Below, piece by piece: positions 55,817-58,614 of a stretch of DNA of 58,614 nucleotides. The position numbers were made by a program, and so were the translations under genes. Source of the DNA: Arthrobacter sp. AQ5-06 (GTDB lineage: Bacteria; Actinomycetota; Actinomycetes; Actinomycetales; Micrococcaceae); contig NZ_QMKP01000020.1 of the NCBI RefSeq assembly GCF_003287955.1, forward strand, positions 1 through 58,614, read 5' to 3'. The notes under the pieces were generated by a model. That model searched no databases and was not told where the DNA came from. It saw only the letters and a list, made by a program, of their open reading frames with translations. How positions within the stretch are numbered: position 1 is the stretch's first letter; every line of letters starts with the position of its first letter.

Positions 55817-57286
55817 GTGGCAATCTTTACGGACCCCATCAGGGAACACGCTGATTTCGGGCCGGGCGATGCCGAATGGCTGCACCTCCTGGTGGGCGAC
55901 TGGCAGATGGTCGCTGACCTGGCGTTCGCTGACCTGGCGTTGTGGTTCCCGCACCCGGATCACGGCTATGTGGCGCTGGCGCATGTCAGGCCGTCCACCA
56001 CGCACACCGTGTTCCACGGCGACTTTGTGGGCGAGCCCATCCGGCAGGACCTGCAGCCGCTGGTGGACAAGGCCTGGAGCAGCCGTGCCATCGAGCGGTC
56101 CAGCGAGACCAACTGGAGCACGGACATGGCGTTGCGGGTGGAGGCTGTGCCGATGGTCCGCAACGGCCGGACCCTGGCTGTGGTGACCACTCACATGGAC
56201 CTGTCCAGTTCCAGGATGCCGTCCCGCCTGGAGCTGACGTACCGGCAGTGCGCCTACGATCTCCTCCGGATGGGAACGCTGGGACTGTGGCCCGACTTTG
56301 CCTCGCCCACCGGTTCGCGCCGCGGCGCGCCCCGTGTGGGGGACGGGCTGATCAGGCTCGATGCCGAAGGAATTGTGCAGTACGCAAGCCCCAACGGCGT
56401 ATCGGCCTTCCGGCGCCTGGGCGACGGTGAGTCGCTGGAAGGCCGTTCCCTGGCCGAGGTGACCGCCGGCCTGTTGAAAGACCGGCGGCTGGTGGACGAG
56501 ACGCTGCCGCTGGTGGTGACGGGGCGGATGCCGTGGCGCAGTGAGATTGAATCCCGTGGTGTGAGCCTGTCACTGCGGGCCATCCCACTGCGGGATGAGC
56601 AGCAGCGCTTTGGTGCGCTGGTGCTGTGCAGGGACGTGTCGGAACTGCGGCGCCGGGAGATGGAACTCGTCACCAAGGATGCAACCATCCGCGAGATCCA
56701 CCACCGGGTGAAAAACAACCTGCAGACCGTCGCAGCCCTGCTGCGTATGCAGTCCCGCCGGATGGTCAGCGACGAGGCCAAGCAGGGCCTGGAGCAGGCG
56801 ATGCGGCGCGTGGCCACCATCGCGCTGGTCCACGAGACTCTTTCACAGGGATTGGCGCAAAGCGTTGACTTCGACGAGCTGATCGGCCGCCAGTTCAGGC
56901 TGTCCGCCGAGGTTGCTTCGCCGTCGCAGCAGGTCAAGACCGAGCGTGCCGGACTGTTTGGGGAACTGCCCAGCGACTTCGCTACCCCGCTGGCACTGGT
57001 CATCAATGAACTGGTGACCAACGCCGTCGAGCATGGCCTCGAAGGACGCACGGGCACGGTGTGGCTCATCGCGGACCGTTCCGAAGAGGAAGACGGCGAG
57101 GAACTGCTGACCGTCACGATTGCCGACGACGGTGTGGGACTGCCGGATACGCCGCACGTGGAGGGGCTGGGGCTGCAGATTGTCCGCACGCTGGTCACCA
57201 GTGAGCTGGGCGGCACCATCGCGTGGCACCCGCGCGACGGCGGTGGAACGGCTGTCCAGATCCGCCTCAGCCTGGCCGCCAGGTAG
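55817..57286 (+). CDS. PdtaS-like sensor histidine kinase
   Basis: This 489-residue cytoplasmic kinase has an N-terminal GAF-type domain (about 20-150; DWQMVADLAFADLALWFPHP), a PAS domain (about 175-270; IVQYASPNGVSAFRRLG), a HisKA_2 segment (REIHHRVKNNLQTVAALLRM, His295/296) and an HATPase domain (LALVINELVTNAVEHGLEGR, DDGVGLPDTPHVEGLGLQIV). PdtaS kinases act with PdtaR, an ANTAR-type RNA-binding response regulator; pdtaR is not in the window. The start is GTG 55817 with GGAGGTG upstream. It is 28 bp after the dehydrogenase gene and may share its transcript. Confidence 0.92.
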   Translation: MAIFTDPIREHADFGPGDAEWLHLLVGDWQMVADLAFADLALWFPHPDHGYVALAHVRPSTTHTVFHGDFVGEPIRQDLQPLVDKAWSSRAIERSSETNWSTDMALRVEAVPMVRNGRTLAVVTTHMDLSSSRMPSRLELTYRQCAYDLLRMGTLGLWPDFASPTGSRRGAPRVGDGLIRLDAEGIVQYASPNGVSAFRRLGDGESLEGRSLAEVTAGLLKDRRLVDETLPLVVTGRMPWRSEIESRGVSLSLRAIPLRDEQQRFGALVLCRDVSELRRREMELVTKDATIREIHHRVKNNLQTVAALLRMQSRRMVSDEAKQGLEQAMRRVATIALVHETLSQGLAQSVDFDELIGRQFRLSAEVASPSQQVKTERAGLFGELPSDFATPLALVINELVTNAVEHGLEGRTGTVWLIADRSEEEDGEELLTVTIADDGVGLPDTPHVEGLGLQIVRTLVTSELGGTIAWHPRDGGGTAVQIRLSLAAR

Positions 57287-57317
57287 CCCCGGGACCTAGC
57301 TAGCACGTGACTTAACC

Positions 57318-57355
57318 GCCGATGGCCGCAACCCGGAAGGGTCGCGGCCATCGGC
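57318..57355. terminator. Hairpin between convergent kinase and whiB1 genes
   Basis: GCCGATGGCCGC (57318-57329) pairs perfectly with GCGGCCATCGGC (57344-57355), a 12-bp stem with a 14-nt loop. It lies between the kinase stop at 57286 and the whiB1 stop at 57425 and probably terminates both. Confidence 0.75.
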
Positions 57356-57424
57356 ATGTGAGGCTGTTGGTGCGTGGGCCTTTTGGTAGTTGGCCTGGTA
57401 GGACTGGGCCCGGTGGGACCGGGC

Positions 57425-57673
57425 CTAGGAGGCGCGGCGGGCGCGTGCGGCGCGGCGCTTAAGGGCGCGGCGTTCGTCTTCGCTCATGCCGCCCCAGACG
57501 CCAGCGTCCTGGCCGGACTCGAGAGCCCACTGGAGGCACGTGTCAACGACGGGGCAGCGGCGGCAAACGCTTTTGGCTTCCTCAATCTGGAGGAGGGCAG
57601 GCCCTGTGTTTCCTACGGGGAAAAACAGTTCCGGGTCCTTTTCGAGGCACGCCGCGCGGTTACGCCAATCCAT
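57425..57673 (-). CDS. whiB1: WhiB1-type iron-sulfur transcriptional regulator
   Basis: This 82-residue protein has the four cluster-binding cysteines at residues 9, 37, 40 and 46, identical in position to mycobacterial WhiB1 as I recall it, followed by the beta-turn GVWGGMSEDERRALKRRAAR and a basic tail. WhiB1 (WblE in Streptomyces) carries an NO-sensitive 4Fe-4S cluster and binds the region-4 domain of the main sigma factor. ATG 57673 gives the canonical MDWR start; an in-frame TTG 18 nt upstream is less likely. The leader region contains a terminator-like hairpin. Confidence 0.95.
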   Translation of the reverse strand: MDWRNRAACLEKDPELFFPVGNTGPALLQIEEAKSVCRRCPVVDTCLQWALESGQDAGVWGGMSEDERRALKRRAARARRAS

Positions 57674-57738
57674 GCTGATCAGTTGCTCCAATTCTGGGAT
57701 AAGCCATTTGTGAAATAATTCACTAGTAGCTACAAAGG

Positions 57739-57762
57739 AAAAGGGCCCTGAGGGGCCCCCTT
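57739..57762 (-). terminator. Terminator-like hairpin in the whiB1 upstream region
   Basis: Read on the minus strand, AAGGGGGCCC pairs with GGGCCCTTTT around CTCA (a 10-bp stem with two G-U pairs), followed by CCTTTG. It lies 66 bp upstream of the whiB1 ATG and points toward the gene. It may be a leader attenuator or mark the end of a short upstream transcript. Confidence 0.5.
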
Positions 57763-57904
57763 GGTCATCTCCGTCAAGCCTGTCATGTTAACGCTGTGTA
57801 AACAAGGGGTAATACAGCCTGAAATCCCCGGATAGCTGAGCGATACATCACACGGGCATTGCCGACCCCCGCCACTGTCCGACTATCTCCGGTAGGGTGC
57901 CAGT
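57763..57904. promoter_or_regulatory. Divergent whiB1 / small membrane protein promoter region
   Basis: GTTAAC and GTAAAC (57785-57801) form a near-palindrome separated by GCTGT, a candidate operator. On the plus strand, TAGGGT at 57893-57898 ends 6 bp before GTG 57905, so that gene is probably leaderless. I could not pick a confident whiB1 promoter. Confidence 0.35.
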
Positions 57905-58342
57905 GTGTCAAGACCCCCTATGAACCCTGCAGATCCGTCGCCTTCCACGCGCCCGCGCGGCATTGTGGCGATAGCGCTGGTTGTTGCCGCTGAGGCCACC
58001 GCGCTTTTGATTGCCGCCGCCTGGTATGGCTACGAACTCCTGACAGGTGCGCCGGTCCTGTCTTTTTGGGGAGCCGTTTTTACCCTGGGCCTCTTGCTCG
58101 CTTTCTCGGCCTGGCTCTATTCGGTGGGGCACTTCCTCTTCCGTGGGCGCCGGTGGACGCGGGCAGCGGCGCTGGTCGCCCAGTTGTTTGTCCTTACTAT
58201 CGGCGTCCCGACCCTCACCGGCGGCGTTATATGGGCGGGGATTGCCATGGTGCTGCCGGCACTTGCGGCCATAGTGCTCCTGTTCAACAAACGCGTCATC
58301 AGCTATGCATCCCGGACAGGCGATTCGCCTCCAGCATTCTAG
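57905..58342 (+). CDS. Small four-helix membrane protein
   Basis: This 145-residue protein has four hydrophobic helices (about 19-40, 48-68 and 88-106 and 108-128) with a short polar start and tail. No family is recognised with confidence; such proteins are common next to whiB1 in Arthrobacter-like genomes. GTG 57905 is preferred because it sits at the expected transcription start after TAGGGT; GTG 57903 is out of frame. Confidence 0.7.
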   Translation: MSRPPMNPADPSPSTRPRGIVAIALVVAAEATALLIAAAWYGYELLTGAPVLSFWGAVFTLGLLLAFSAWLYSVGHFLFRGRRWTRAAALVAQLFVLTIGVPTLTGGVIWAGIAMVLPALAAIVLLFNKRVISYASRTGDSPPAF

Positions 58343-58356
58343 GCATTACCGGCGCT

Positions 58357-58500
58357 CTAGGCGGCCAATCCTTCCAGCGACTGATCCGGCGGCACCCAGC
58401 CCAGCTGGACGGCGGTGGCGCGGCCGTTCTGGATGAGGATGCTCCGTCCCGGTGGAGGGTTGGGTTCCGCCTCGAAACGGACCCCTAAGCCTCGATCCAC
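58357..58500 (-). CDS. Small hypothetical protein, 47 residues
   Basis: A minus-strand frame from GTG 58500 to TAG 58359-58357 reads GLGVRFEAEPNPPPGRSILI, QNGRATAVQLGWVPPDQSLE and GLAA. The residue choice and codon pattern look coding, and the WVPPD ending looks like a real protein tail. No ribosome-binding site precedes GTG 58500, so it may be leaderless or start elsewhere. No family is recognised. Confidence 0.4.
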   Translation of the reverse strand: MDRGLGVRFEAEPNPPPGRSILIQNGRATAVQLGWVPPDQSLEGLAA

Positions 58501-58533
58501 CGGTCGGGTTGAGGGTGTAGCGGCGGTTTAAAC

Positions 58534-58605
58534 GGAGAATGCCTGTCGGATCGGGAAAAATGGGGTTTGTCTAGAACTCCGTTTGGCCAATCCGAGAGGC
58601 ATCTC
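58534..58605. repeat. Imperfect inverted repeat at the right edge
   Basis: GGAGAATGCCTGTCGGAT (58534-58551) is imperfectly complementary to the stretch ATCCGAGAGGCATCTC (58590-58605), and the similarity continues inward (CGGATCGGG against TTGGCCAATCCG). Such a pair could be the ends of a small mobile element or a long hairpin. The window ends 9 bp later, so its context is unknown. Confidence 0.35.
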
Positions 58606-58614
58606 GTAGGTGCA

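Noticed and set aside
57720..57800. A possible 6C small RNA near whiB1
   Set aside because: The two C-rich loops that define 6C RNA are absent; only one hairpin with a CTCA loop is present.

Overview
The window is GC-rich, densely packed DNA from a Gram-positive actinobacterium, most likely Arthrobacter or Pseudarthrobacter (Micrococcaceae). The evidence is the mtrA-mtrB-lpqB-comF-hpf-secA block, a WhiB1-type regulator with cysteines at the WhiB1 positions, a roughly 1,617-residue NAD-glutamate dehydrogenase, a PdtaS-like kinase, frequent GTG starts, ATGA stop/start overlaps and leaderless-looking genes. No rRNA, tRNA or CRISPR array was seen. The genus is inferred from gene content only.

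Layout. (1) 1-850: the tail of an IS110-type transposase abutting an interrupted IS30-type transposase. (2) 1,181-12,422: an accessory catabolic island. It holds an alpha/beta-hydrolase-fold protein without its serine nucleophile, an IclR regulator, a four-part OpuC-type ABC importer, a nitrilase-superfamily amidase, a DUF6282-like metal hydrolase, a fused FAD/Fe-S 2-hydroxyacid dehydrogenase and a PQ-loop membrane protein. The likely logic is uptake of a small zwitterionic compound, C-N bond hydrolysis, then oxidation of a hydroxy acid to feed respiration. The substrate is unknown. (3) 12,423-17,750: a decayed zone with frameshifted, truncated or fused fragments (membrane protein, thioredoxin-like protein, MerA-like reductase, BenE-like transporter, IS110 remnant, DoxX-like protein) around an intact Crp/Fnr-family regulator and a DUF427 gene.

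(4) 17,793-22,323: a SufR-like regulator, a cysteine desulfurase, an FAD reductase interrupted by a stop codon, and mnmA. Two matching 25-bp inverted-repeat sites suggest a small SufR-like regulon; both putative targets are broken. (5) 22,498-28,038: a complete oligopeptide/dipeptide-type ABC importer, followed by chorismate mutase and a MetE-fold protein that contains no cysteine. (6) 29,584-35,858, minus strand: a translationally coupled cell-envelope cluster (membrane protein, DUF4129, DUF4350, MoxR, DUF58, DUF4166). (7) 35,992-46,279: the conserved core mtrA-mtrB-lpqB-comF-hpf-ycaQ-like-secA. (8) 46,387-50,877: an Rv3235-like protein, a LysM protein, an Sm-fold-like unknown, a BldC-like small DNA-binding protein, and a SAF/CpaB plus CpaE/Ssd-like pair. 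Phased GTTTGATG direct repeats sit in two intergenic regions here. (9) 50,935-58,614: glutamate dehydrogenase, PdtaS-like kinase, WhiB1, a small membrane protein, and an edge region with an imperfect inverted repeat.

The most promising undescribed items are the OpuC/amidase/DUF6282/dehydrogenase pathway, the 10-bp-phased repeats beside the BldC-like gene, and the SufR-like two-site regulon. All functional statements rest on motif recognition by eye; no database search was run.
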